From Candidatus Latescibacterota bacterium (GTDB lineage Bacteria; JAAXHH01), in the NCBI GenBank assembly GCA_012270975.1, contig JAAXHH010000147.1, positions 1-64,000 on the forward strand: DNA of 64,000 nucleotides, written 5' to 3'. The position numbers and the translations under genes were made by a program. Under the pieces are notes generated by a model, which did no database searches, was not told the origin of the DNA, and worked only from the letters and a program-made list of their open reading frames with translations. Positions 26,414-35,915 of the stretch are shown here, piece after piece (within the stretch, counting starts at the first letter, position 1; each line of letters opens with the position of its first letter).

Positions 26414-28816
26414 ATGATCCGGAACTACTTCACCATAGCGGCGCGCAACCTGCTCAGGCACCCCGCCTACACGATCATCAACATCGCCGGGCTCGCGATC
26501 GGCATGGCCGCCTGCATGCTGATCCTCATGCACATCCTCGACGAGCTGAGTTACGATCGGTACCACCCGCAGGCCGATCGCATATACCGGATCGTCAACG
26601 ACGTCGACAGCAGCGGCCAGACCGTCCGGACGGCCTGTTCGCCTCCAGCGTGGGGGCCCGCGCTGAAACGGGAGTTCCCGGTTGTCGAGGACTTCGTCCG
26701 GATGCGGGGTACGGGCACCGCCTGGCTGATCACGCAGGGAGATGTCCGGTTCTACGAAAGGAAGATCATCTGGGCGGAAGCGTCACTGTTTGACATGTTT
26801 GCGGTTCCCCTCGTCGCCGGCGATCCTGGGACTGCGCTGGCCGACCCGTACACGATGGTGATCTCGGAGGAGATGGCCTACAAGTACTTCGGGAACGAGG
26901 AGGCGCTGGGGAGGATCATCAACGTGGACAGCCGCTGGGACTTCAGGGTGACGGGGGTGATGCCCAACCTGCCCACGAATTCCCACCTGCGTCCGGACAT
27001 GTTCGCGTCCTACATCAGTCAAGATGCCATCGGAACCTTCAATACCGGCAGTTGGGAACACTATGACAACTGGTACACCTACATCCGGTTGCGTGAAAGC
27101 GCCTCACCGGAAGAGCTCGAAGCGCAGATACCCGCCCTGCTGGAACGAAACGCGGGGGAAAGGTTCCGCGAGTCGGGCATCACGCTGAGTCCTTCGCTGC
27201 AGTCCCTCGCAGACATACACCTGTATTCCCACCTGGAAAGCGAGTTCGAGCCCAACGGCGACCTCCGTTACGTGATCCTTTTCGTGATCATTGCGTTCCT
27301 GATCCCGCTGATCGCCTGCATCAACTTCGTGAACCTGGCCACGGCGAGGTCGGCGATGCGCGCACGGGAAGTGGGGGTCCGCAAGGTACTCGGCGCCAAT
27401 CGCGCCCAGTTGCTCGGACAGTTCCTTGGCGAAGCGGTCGCCATGGCGGGGCTCGCGGTGATCATCGCGGTTGCGCTGGTACATCTTGCCCTGCCCGGCG
27501 TCAATTCGCTCGCCGGGAAGCAACTGGCCTTTCCGCTGGACAACGTACTGATGCTGGCGGCGCTTGCAGGCAGCGCCCTTGCCGTAGGCCTGGCTGCCGG
27601 CAGCTATCCCGCGGCGTATCTGTCGAGGTTCCTGCCCACCGAAGTCCTGAAAGGCAATTCGGGATCGGGAACGCAAGGCCTCGGTTTGCGAAAGACGCTG
27701 GTCGTCGTCCAGTTCGCCATGTCCATCTTCCTGCTCGTCAGCACGGCCATCATAAACGACCAGCTCGAGTACATCCAGACCAAGCGGCTGGGATTCAACA
27801 AGGAGCACGTAATGGTCGTCCCCATAACGGGCCGGCCGCAGCGGGAGAACACGCCCGTGCTGAAGCAGCGCATGGCCCAGGTTCCGGGGGTTGCCGGCAT
27901 GGCAACGACCACCGGCGTTCCCGGCATGCGGCTGATGCCGATCATGGAGGTCCGCCCGGACGGTGTGTCCCCCGAAGACCACCTGATGATGGCCGCGCTG
28001 GAGGTGGACGAGAACTTCCTGGACGTCATGGGGATCGAACTCGTCGCCGGCCGGAACTTCTCGCCGGACTGGGGGACGGACACCACGACAGGATTCCTGC
28101 TGAACGAGACGGCCGTGCGCTTCCTGGACTGGGGAACGCCCCTCGACGCGATCGACCGGCGGTTCGAGTGGATCCCCTTCGGCGGAGCGAGGGGACGTGT
28201 GATCGGCGTGGTGGAGGACTTCCACCTGCGCACGATCCACGAGGTGATCGAACCCGTTGTGATACTCACCCATCCATACCATTCCTACCTGCTCATTCGT
28301 ATCGAGCCCGAAAACATCCCGGATACCATCGCGCGGATCCAGGAGGTCTGGCTGGACGTCGATGCCAGTTTCCCCCTGGATTACACGTTCCTGGACGCGG
28401 ACTTCGACCGGCTGTACCGCGCCGACCGCCAACTCGGCGCGATCTTCGCGGTATTCGCGTTTCTCGCGGTATTCGTAGCCTGTCTGGGACTCCTGGGACT
28501 GGCCTCCTTCTCCATTCAGCAACGTACCCGGGAGATCAGCATCCGCAAGGTCCTCGGCTCGTCCGTTTCCGCCATCGTGCTCCTGCTCTCGAAGGACTTC
28601 ATGCAGTACGTCCTGCTGGCCAATGCGATCGCCTGGCCGCTGGCCTACCTTGTCATGGCGCGCTGGCTGCAGAACTACGCCTACGCGGCCGGGATCGATT
28701 TCGCCTGGTTCCTGGCCGGCGGCATCACCGCCATGGCCATCGCCTGGCTCACAATCGGCGCCCATGCGATTGCCGCATCCCGGAGGAATCCGGTGACCGC
28801 CCTTCAGCAGAATTGA
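26414..28816 (+). CDS. FtsX/MacB-type ABC transporter permease (subfamily A, copy 2)
   Basis: An 800-aa permease with the same 4+4 TM plan as 12295-14700. TM1 is at residues 20-42, FtsX 1 with ATARSAMRAREVGVRKVLGA near 310, TM5 near 430, and FtsX 2 with RTREISIRKVLGS near 705. Coiled periplasmic domains lie between. It shares the GRNFSPDWG, FDRLYRADRQLGAIFAVFA and NPVTALQQ signatures with copy 1. There is no ATPase or adaptor beside it. The ~290-nt leader contains a near-palindromic TACCTTAAAA / TTTTAAAGGTA pair (26190-26228). Confidence 0.9.
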   Translation: MIRNYFTIAARNLLRHPAYTIINIAGLAIGMAACMLILMHILDELSYDRYHPQADRIYRIVNDVDSSGQTVRTACSPPAWGPALKREFPVVEDFVRMRGTGTAWLITQGDVRFYERKIIWAEASLFDMFAVPLVAGDPGTALADPYTMVISEEMAYKYFGNEEALGRIINVDSRWDFRVTGVMPNLPTNSHLRPDMFASYISQDAIGTFNTGSWEHYDNWYTYIRLRESASPEELEAQIPALLERNAGERFRESGITLSPSLQSLADIHLYSHLESEFEPNGDLRYVILFVIIAFLIPLIACINFVNLATARSAMRAREVGVRKVLGANRAQLLGQFLGEAVAMAGLAVIIAVALVHLALPGVNSLAGKQLAFPLDNVLMLAALAGSALAVGLAAGSYPAAYLSRFLPTEVLKGNSGSGTQGLGLRKTLVVVQFAMSIFLLVSTAIINDQLEYIQTKRLGFNKEHVMVVPITGRPQRENTPVLKQRMAQVPGVAGMATTTGVPGMRLMPIMEVRPDGVSPEDHLMMAALEVDENFLDVMGIELVAGRNFSPDWGTDTTTGFLLNETAVRFLDWGTPLDAIDRRFEWIPFGGARGRVIGVVEDFHLRTIHEVIEPVVILTHPYHSYLLIRIEPENIPDTIARIQEVWLDVDASFPLDYTFLDADFDRLYRADRQLGAIFAVFAFLAVFVACLGLLGLASFSIQQRTREISIRKVLGSSVSAIVLLLSKDFMQYVLLANAIAWPLAYLVMARWLQNYAYAAGIDFAWFLAGGITAMAIAWLTIGAHAIAASRRNPVTALQQN

Positions 28817-28909
28817 GTCCATGTTCCTTAAAGGGAATTTCGTTTACAAGGTGATCTGAACGAACGAAGCGTGATGTAGTGGTACCAGAACATCAAAGGC
28901 AGAAACCTC

Positions 28910-29251
28910 ATGGAAAGAAATCCGTGCAGAAGAATCACGCCCGCTGAAATCGCCGCGAAGATCCCAGCGCCCAACGGAGACCGGTTCTTCGTCGCCCTGG
29001 AGCGCGGGGAACTCCAGATCGAACTGTATATTCCCCGAGGCGTGGACGATCAGACGCCGCACCGCCGCGACGAGTGCTACGTAATCGTCGAAGGGAAGGG
29101 AAAGTTCGAAATGGGAGGCGAGGTCGTGCCCTTCGAGGCGGGCGATTTCTTCTTCGTGCCCGCGGGGGTCGAGCATCGGTTCCTGGATTTCGGCGAGGCG
29201 ATGAAGACGTGGGTCATCTTCTACGGACCGGACGGCGGCGATCAGGTCTGA
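28910..29251 (+). CDS. Cupin-domain protein
   Basis: A 113-aa single-domain cupin. Motif 1 has H and E ligands in TPHRRDECYVIVEGKGKF and motif 2 gives GDFFFVPAGVEHRF. The acidic and histidine ligands for a metal are complete. Small cupins may be isomerases, dioxygenases or ligand sensors. It is convergent with the channel gene, 20 nt apart. The substrate is unknown. Confidence 0.88.
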   Translation: MERNPCRRITPAEIAAKIPAPNGDRFFVALERGELQIELYIPRGVDDQTPHRRDECYVIVEGKGKFEMGGEVVPFEAGDFFFVPAGVEHRFLDFGEAMKTWVIFYGPDGGDQV

Positions 29252-29271
29252 TCAGGCATCACCACGATTAA

Positions 29272-30180
29272 TCAGGCACCGCCGCGATCTTCGTCCGCCC
29301 GCCCGCGCAGGGATTTGAGCCGCCTCGATAGCTTCTGGATCTCTTCCTCGATCAACCCGATTTCGTCTCCCACGCTGATTCGCCCATCCCGTTCCAGATG
29401 CCGGCGCCTTTCCTCCGACTCGCGGTCGGCCTGGGCCTCCGACATGGAGTTGATGATGACTCCGATGAAGAGGTTAAGCATGATCATGGTGCCCAGCATC
29501 ACGAAGGTGACGAAGAAGGCGGCGCCAAGAACGGGCATGGCCTGCGAAGCCTCCCGCAGATGAGCCTGCGCGAAATCCGCGTAGTTTGGGTAGGCGTCGC
29601 TGCCGTACATCTGGATGTACATCACGTCGGTCCAGTCCTCCAGGGTCACCACCCGGAAGAGGGTCAGCAGGGCCGTCGAAAGGTCCTGAAAGTGTACCGG
29701 GTCGTTGCCGCGAAAGAGGTAGACGCCCAGTACCGCGTAGACGTAGAACAGCACGGCCAGCAGCAGGCCGACGTATCCCAGCGACGTGACCGACTTGAGC
29801 AGCGAATTGACCAGCAGTTGCAGTTTCGGCACCGCGGTCACCAGCCGCAGCGCCCGGAGCACCCGGGCCAGGCGCAGCACCGCGGCATACTGGCCTCCCG
29901 CGGGCACCAGGCAGGCCACCACGATGAGGAAGTCGAAGACGTTCCAGCGGTCGCCGAAATACCGGTACCAGTGGCGGCCGTGGCGCGCCATCTTCAGCGC
30001 GGCTTCCAGGATGAAGAACAGCAGGACCACCTGGTCGAGCCGATGCAGCCACGTGCCGTATCTGGCCACGATATCCCGCGAGGTTTCCAGACCTACCAGT
30101 ACGGCGGCCGCCGAGATCACCCCGAGCACGGTGTGCTGAAACCCCTTCGAGTCTACCAGTCTTCCGATTTGCGCTTTCAA
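29272..30180 (-). CDS. Bacterial voltage-gated cation channel (NaChBac/NavAb family)
   Basis: A 302-aa single-domain 6-TM ion channel. S4 carries four arginines at three-residue intervals (R103, R106, R109, R112). S2 contains E59/K63 and S3 D78. The pore helix ends in the filter TLEDWTD at 179-185. NaChBac and NavAb have TLESWAS/TLESWSM; Asp at the fourth and seventh positions resembles calcium-selective designs such as CavAb. A C-terminal coiled-coil tail (EEEIQKLSRRLKSLRG) would assemble tetramers. The start is TTG 30180. The initiation region lies in a 29-bp tandem duplication shared with the end of the TonB-like gene. Confidence 0.9.
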   Translation of the reverse strand: MKAQIGRLVDSKGFQHTVLGVISAAAVLVGLETSRDIVARYGTWLHRLDQVVLLFFILEAALKMARHGRHWYRYFGDRWNVFDFLIVVACLVPAGGQYAAVLRLARVLRALRLVTAVPKLQLLVNSLLKSVTSLGYVGLLLAVLFYVYAVLGVYLFRGNDPVHFQDLSTALLTLFRVVTLEDWTDVMYIQMYGSDAYPNYADFAQAHLREASQAMPVLGAAFFVTFVMLGTMIMLNLFIGVIINSMSEAQADRESEERRRHLERDGRISVGDEIGLIEEEIQKLSRRLKSLRGRADEDRGGA

Positions 30181-30224
30181 CGGTTACCTCGCACGATTCG
30201 TGCTTTCAACGGTTACCTCGCACG
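30173..30224. repeat. Tandem duplication covering the end of the TonB-like gene and the start of the channel gene
   Basis: A 23-nt unit (30173-30195 and 30202-30224) is repeated at 29-nt spacing without a mismatch. Read on the minus strand, each copy contains a GAGG ribosome site 7 nt before a TTG start. The upstream copy can begin a 10-residue peptide whose TGA stop overlaps the channel TTG start. Confidence 0.85.
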
Positions 30225-31352
30225 GAGGATCTGGTAGTAGAAGGTGCCGGTGATTTCCAGAAACGGATGGAGGAAATCCGCCGGAAGCGGCGGGAAGGGG
30301 CTGGCGGACTCGATGGCGTTTCGGCTCGATGCGACGAGGGACTGGTAGGGAATATCGTTGTCCCGGTAAGATAAGACCTCGAGGTCGCGCAGGGCGCCGT
30401 CGGGCATGATCTTGAAGCGTATGATGACCCGTCCGCTCACCAGGCCGAGATTGAATGCTTCCGGAGCGAACCAGCGCCGCCGCACGCGTTCGCGGAGGAT
30501 GTACAGGTAGGGCGCGTAGTCCCAGGCATAGGTGCTGAGCGAGAAATCGCCGTAATCCCTGACCGAGGTGTGGCGATTGTCCGTCCGGGGTACCCGCGGT
30601 CCGGTGTTTCCGAAGCCGAAGCCGAACCGCCTGTGCCGTTCGTACGCGGGTTCGCGGGCGATCTGCGCCAGTTCGTTCAGGTCGTCCTGGGGGATGAAAA
30701 CCGGAGCTTCCGGACCGGTAGGCCGGGGCGCCGAAGCCACTACATCCCCTTCCATCCCGCCTTCACCGCGACCTTCCCGTCCGCCGCTGCCGCGGAACTC
30801 GGGCCGGATGATCAGGTCTGAAGTCCACAATGGCGGGTCTTTCAACTCCTCGAAATTCTCGATGCCGCCTTCCCGGGGGGTGAGCGGGACGCCGCCGGCA
30901 AAGGGATCGTGCTGCTGTTCTTCCTCTTCGTCCGAATCCTCCATCGTCCTGATCTCCAGGTCGCCCTCCGAATAGGCCGGTCCTTCAGGCAACTCCGTGT
31001 CCTCCAAAAGGTCTCGCGCGATGGAATTCTTGTCCGCCACGTCGGCGTCCGGATCGTCCGGCGGCTCCTCCACACGGGCTTCTTCCGGCACGTCGACCAG
31101 GGTCGGCGGATTCTGCATTTCCATGTAGGCTTCTTCGAGCTGCTCCAGGCGCTCGTAGGGCGCCAGGGTGAGCTCGATCATGTCCTTGTCTTCGAGCATG
31201 CCCGTGGCCAGAAGGATCATCAGGGAGAGACTATGGAGCAGTCCGGCGACTGCGAAGGCGATCAGAAGATACTTGGCCGTGTTGCGGCGAAAGGATACGG
31301 TCCGTCCCAGGAGACGGGAATGGTGGGTGTATTCTTTCGAGTAAATATCCAT
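30213..31352 (-). CDS. TonB-like energy-transducer protein
   Basis: A 379-aa protein. One TM helix lies at about residues 27-51. An unusually acidic stretch (about 60-175, rich in E and D) and a Gly/Arg-rich link near 190-205 follow. The C-terminal ~95 residues fit a TonB C-terminal domain (YLYILRERVRRRWFAPE, GRVIIRFKIMPDGALRDLEVL, NAIESASPFPPLP). TonB carries proton-motive energy from ExbBD to outer-membrane receptors. No exbB, exbD or receptor is adjacent. Classic TonB has Pro-Lys/Glu repeats; the acid-rich linker here is different, so the partner may be too. Confidence 0.8.
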   Translation of the reverse strand: MDIYSKEYTHHSRLLGRTVSFRRNTAKYLLIAFAVAGLLHSLSLMILLATGMLEDKDMIELTLAPYERLEQLEEAYMEMQNPPTLVDVPEEARVEEPPDDPDADVADKNSIARDLLEDTELPEGPAYSEGDLEIRTMEDSDEEEEQQHDPFAGGVPLTPREGGIENFEELKDPPLWTSDLIIRPEFRGSGGREGRGEGGMEGDVVASAPRPTGPEAPVFIPQDDLNELAQIAREPAYERHRRFGFGFGNTGPRVPRTDNRHTSVRDYGDFSLSTYAWDYAPYLYILRERVRRRWFAPEAFNLGLVSGRVIIRFKIMPDGALRDLEVLSYRDNDIPYQSLVASSRNAIESASPFPPLPADFLHPFLEITGTFYYQILRAR

Positions 31353-31575
31353 GCATGATTCTTAGGATAGGATTGCGAGCGGGCGTCCAGTCCACGTTCG
31401 GGCGCGCGGATCGAACCGTCGCGAAACTCCATCGAGTTCCGTCAGAAGTTTCGCACTCCCGCGTGGTGTACCGGACGATCCCTTTGAGGAGATTTTAACA
31501 CGTTGTTATAAACGCAGCGAATGCCCGGGGGTTCCATCCTGTGTAGAGACATGGTGTCTTCGCGTGTCTTCTCCG

Positions 31576-32619
<1,044 letters not shown>

Positions 32620-32887
32620 GCCTGGCCTTGCTCCTCGCGTATTTCCAAGGACCTCCCGGTCCCTCATTCACGGCGATTTGCTGTAAAAAACCGTTGTCAC
32701 GATATTGCGTCCACCGTATCTTTAACCAACCTGAAACAGACGTGTTAAAAAGCGGCGGGACGCCCACTCTGTCAAGCGAAATCATGGCTGTAGGCCGCAT
32801 CCGAAGGTAGGCCGAATTGGCGAGTCCGCCGATATCGACTGCGGTCTTCCGCCACCTGTGTTACTGGTTTCAATCGGGGAGCAGGGC

Positions 32888-33736
32888 TTGAACCGGAACG
32901 AATCATCCACCTTGGACGAAAAGTACCAGTCGCTCCGCGATGATCTGCGCACCATGGGCAGCGTCCTGGTTGCCTTCTCCGCCGGCGTGGACAGCACGCT
33001 GCTGCTCAAGGTAGCCTCCGACGTGCTGGAAGACCGCGCCCTGGGCGTAACCGGCGTGTCCGAATCGCTGCCGGAAGAGGAGAAGAACGAGGCCGCCGAA
33101 CTCGCAGATTGGATGGGCGCCCGGCACCGTTACGTGGACACGGAGGAAATCCACAACGCGGAGTACATGCAGAACAACCCGCGCAGGTGCTATTTCTGCC
33201 GGGATGAACTCTACAACCGCCTGAAGGAAATCGCCCGGGAAGAAGGCGCGGCCTTCATCTGCGAAGGGAGCATCGTGGACGACATCAGCGATTTCCGCCC
33301 GGGCATGCTGGCGATCCGGGAACACGGCGTGCGCAGTCCATTGAAAGACGCCGGGTTCTCAAAGGCCGAGGTCCGTGCGTTGTCCGAGCGCCTTGGCCTG
33401 CCCACGGCGGACAAGCCGTCCCTGGCCTGCCTGTCGTCGCGTTTTCCCTACGGCGATCCCATCACCATCCAAGCGCTCGAGCAGGTCGGCAGGGCCGAAG
33501 CGTTCATCCGTGGCCTGGGCCTCAGGCAGTTTCGGGTGCGCCACCACAAGAACATGGCCCGCATCGAGACTGAACCCGCCGACCTGGAGAAGGTCATCGA
33601 ACACCACGGCGAGATCGCGGCGTATCTCAAGGAAATCGGCTACGACTACGTCACGCTGGACCTGGAAGGATACCGCACCGGCAGCATGAACGAAGTGTTG
33701 AAAAAGCGGAAAGCGGCGGCCGCCGAGACGCCGTGA
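32888..33736 (+). CDS. larE: LarE, ATP-dependent sacrificial sulfur transferase
   Basis: A 282-aa PP-loop enzyme with SAGVDSTLLL at the N-terminus and the sulfur-donor cysteine in ACLSSRFPYG. LarE donates its own cysteine sulfur to a nicotinic-acid-derived cofactor for the nickel pincer nucleotide of lactate racemase. Genes larA, larB and larC are not in the window, so another partner elsewhere is expected. TTG 32888 is preferred because GGGGAG lies 7 nt upstream; GTG 32858 would add 10 residues. It ends 33 nt before an uncharacterised gene, so they may form an operon. Confidence 0.92.
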   Translation: MNRNESSTLDEKYQSLRDDLRTMGSVLVAFSAGVDSTLLLKVASDVLEDRALGVTGVSESLPEEEKNEAAELADWMGARHRYVDTEEIHNAEYMQNNPRRCYFCRDELYNRLKEIAREEGAAFICEGSIVDDISDFRPGMLAIREHGVRSPLKDAGFSKAEVRALSERLGLPTADKPSLACLSSRFPYGDPITIQALEQVGRAEAFIRGLGLRQFRVRHHKNMARIETEPADLEKVIEHHGEIAAYLKEIGYDYVTLDLEGYRTGSMNEVLKKRKAAAAETP

Positions 33737-33769
33737 CCTGAAAGCGCTTGAACCACGAAAGGATCGACC

Positions 33770-34345
33770 ATGTCTTCCTTTGACTCTGCCGCATACGGAC
33801 CCGTGTTCGCGGAACTGCTCAAAACGCCCCGCATCATGCCGCTGGACCCTGGCGAGGAAAACGGTTCGGCGAAGGCCGGCCTGGAAGCCCTGGATCTGGA
33901 CGAGGCCTTCGCGCCCAACAGCATCAGCGACCGGACGATGGCCGAGGGATGCTGCTCCGGCCTGTGGCTGTATCACGATTTCCTGGTCACCTCGCACACC
34001 CTCAGCCAGCAGATCACCACGCCCACGGGCAGCTACTGGCACGGCATCATGCACCGCCGCGAACCGGACTACCCAAACGGGAAGTACTGGTTCGGCCGCG
34101 TCGGCGACCACGACATCTACCCCGAGTTGAGAGACGAGGCTGCGACCATCGCGTCCGGTACGGACAACTTGCCCGACGAGGCCGCGTACCTGATGTCCCA
34201 GTCTTCCTGGGATCCCTTTGCATTCATCGATCTGTGTGAAGGCGCCAACGTGGGCGGCGTCCCGGCCGGCGATCTCTGCCGCGGCATCCAGCAGCGCGAG
34301 TGGGAACTGCTCTTCGACTACTGCTACCGCAAGGCGATCGCGTAA
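33770..34345 (+). CDS. Conserved uncharacterised protein rich in His/Trp/Tyr
   Basis: A 191-aa protein not assigned to a named family. A dense block with many histidines and aromatic residues, including LYHDFLVTSHTLSQQ and YWHGIMHRREPDYPNG, lies near residues 66-103. It is followed by KYWFGRVGDHDIYPEL. The pattern (WHGIMHRREPD and YWFxRVG) recalls conserved hypothetical proteins of planctomycete-like genomes. The clustered His, Asp and Glu would suit a metal site. It sits 33 nt after larE on the same strand, so an indirect link to nickel or sulfur chemistry is possible. No signal peptide. Confidence 0.75.
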   Translation: MSSFDSAAYGPVFAELLKTPRIMPLDPGEENGSAKAGLEALDLDEAFAPNSISDRTMAEGCCSGLWLYHDFLVTSHTLSQQITTPTGSYWHGIMHRREPDYPNGKYWFGRVGDHDIYPELRDEAATIASGTDNLPDEAAYLMSQSSWDPFAFIDLCEGANVGGVPAGDLCRGIQQREWELLFDYCYRKAIA

Positions 34346-34387
34346 CCGGCGCAGACCGCTGCGACGTCCGCGGCCGGCGCGATCCAA

Positions 34388-35725
34388 TCAGCCTCCGTCC
34401 CTGATCTTCCGCATCTTCTCCATCCATGCGCGGATCTTCTCCTCGCGGCCCCGGTCGGTGGGTTCGTAGTAGCGATGCCCCCTGATGGACTCGGGCAGAT
34501 GCTCCTGGTCCACGGCCGCCCCATCAAATTCGTGGGCGTACTTGTATCCCTTGCCGTGTCCCATTTCCTTCATCAGGCGGGTCGGCGCGTTGCGCAGGTG
34601 CATGGGTACGGGCTCATCACTCGTCTGCTCCGCGTCCTGCCGCGCTTTCGAAAAAGCCGTGTAGACCGCGTTGCTCTTCGGCGCGGTAGCCAGGTACACC
34701 ACCGCGTGGGCGAGCATGAGGTCGCCTTCGGGCTGGCCCACGAAATGGACGGCCTGCTGGGCGGAGGTGGAGAGGGTCAGGGCGAAAGGGTCGGCCAGTC
34801 CGATGTCTTCCACCGACATGCGGATGATCCGGCGGGCGATGTAGAGGGGATCGTCGCCGGCGATGAGCATCCGGGCCAGCCAGTAGAGGGCGCCGTCGGG
34901 ATCGGAGTCCCGCACGCTCTTGTGCAGGGCGGAAATCGCGTCGTAGTGCCAGTCCCCGCCCTTGTCGTACTGCGGCGACCGGTGCTGCAGCGCCTCGTCG
35001 ATCTCCTTCGAAGTCAGCAGTATACGGGACTTGTCATCGCGATGTGTGGTCATGGCGGCCACTTCGAGGGTGTTCAACGCGACTCTCGCGTCGCCGCCCG
35101 CCACGGAAGCGAGGTACTCGACCGCCTCTTCGTCCATTTCGATACCCCTCCCGCCCAGGCCACGCTCGTCGTCATCCAGCGCGTTACGGACGATCCTTTG
35201 CAGGTCCTCCTCGGACAACGGCTCCAGGCGCAGCACCCGGCAGCGGGAAAGCAGGGCGTTGTTCACCTCGAAGGAGGGGTTCTCCGTGGTCGCCCCGATG
35301 AGGGTCAGCGTGCCGTTCTCCACGGTCGGCAGCACGGCGTCCTGCTGCAGCTTGTTGAATCGATGGATCTCGTCGATGAACAGGATGGTCCGCTTACCGT
35401 GCATGCCCAGCAGGTCGCGGGCCTCGGAGGTCGCCTTGTGCAGGTCTTTGACGCCGGCGCTCACGGCGCTCAACGCGACGAAATGCGAATCCGTGGAACG
35501 GGCGATGATGAAGGCGAGGGTGGTCTTCCCGGAACCCGGCGGCCCCCACAGGATCATCGAGAAAGGGGTGTCACGATCAATGGACTCGTTCAGCAGACGT
35601 CCCTGGCCGACCAGACCCTGCTGTCCTAGGAAACCCTCCAGCGAATCCGGCCGCATGCGGGCGGCGAGCGGCGCTTCCCGCTGGAGTTGCTTTTCAGCCT
35701 GTTGGGAAAAGAGATCGGTCATCAT
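34388..35725 (-). CDS. rarA: Replication-associated recombination protein A (RarA/MgsA)
   Basis: A 445-aa AAA+ ATPase. It has the LFSQQAEKQ N-terminus, Walker A LWGPPGSGKTT, Walker B LFIDEIHRFNK, sensor-1 GATTENPSF and the C-terminal YWLARMLIAGDDPLYIARR block. Bacterial RarA/Mgs1 acts on stalled replication forks together with the clamp. The length is normal for the family. It is convergent with the conserved hypothetical gene and diverges from the next permease cluster after 190 nt. Confidence 0.96.
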   Translation of the reverse strand: MMTDLFSQQAEKQLQREAPLAARMRPDSLEGFLGQQGLVGQGRLLNESIDRDTPFSMILWGPPGSGKTTLAFIIARSTDSHFVALSAVSAGVKDLHKATSEARDLLGMHGKRTILFIDEIHRFNKLQQDAVLPTVENGTLTLIGATTENPSFEVNNALLSRCRVLRLEPLSEEDLQRIVRNALDDDERGLGGRGIEMDEEAVEYLASVAGGDARVALNTLEVAAMTTHRDDKSRILLTSKEIDEALQHRSPQYDKGGDWHYDAISALHKSVRDSDPDGALYWLARMLIAGDDPLYIARRIIRMSVEDIGLADPFALTLSTSAQQAVHFVGQPEGDLMLAHAVVYLATAPKSNAVYTAFSKARQDAEQTSDEPVPMHLRNAPTRLMKEMGHGKGYKYAHEFDGAAVDQEHLPESIRGHRYYEPTDRGREEKIRAWMEKMRKIRDGG

Positions 35726-35915
35726 TTAGACAACTTACAGAATGTACGGGTAAAATCCACGTTGTTGGAGTATTATACAGAAGTATCGTCAGGAATCATA
35801 TCGAATCAGGGTCCGGTGCATCCTTGACGGTGGAATAAGGGGTCTTTTGATGTTGTCTTCATGAGGGGTGGGCCGACCTGGTCTCCCTGATGGGTAAATC
35901 GATTTCGAGGGCGCT

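Noticed and set aside
27104..28822. 572-residue open frame on the minus strand
   Set aside because: Antisense of the FtsX/MacB permease; no motif.
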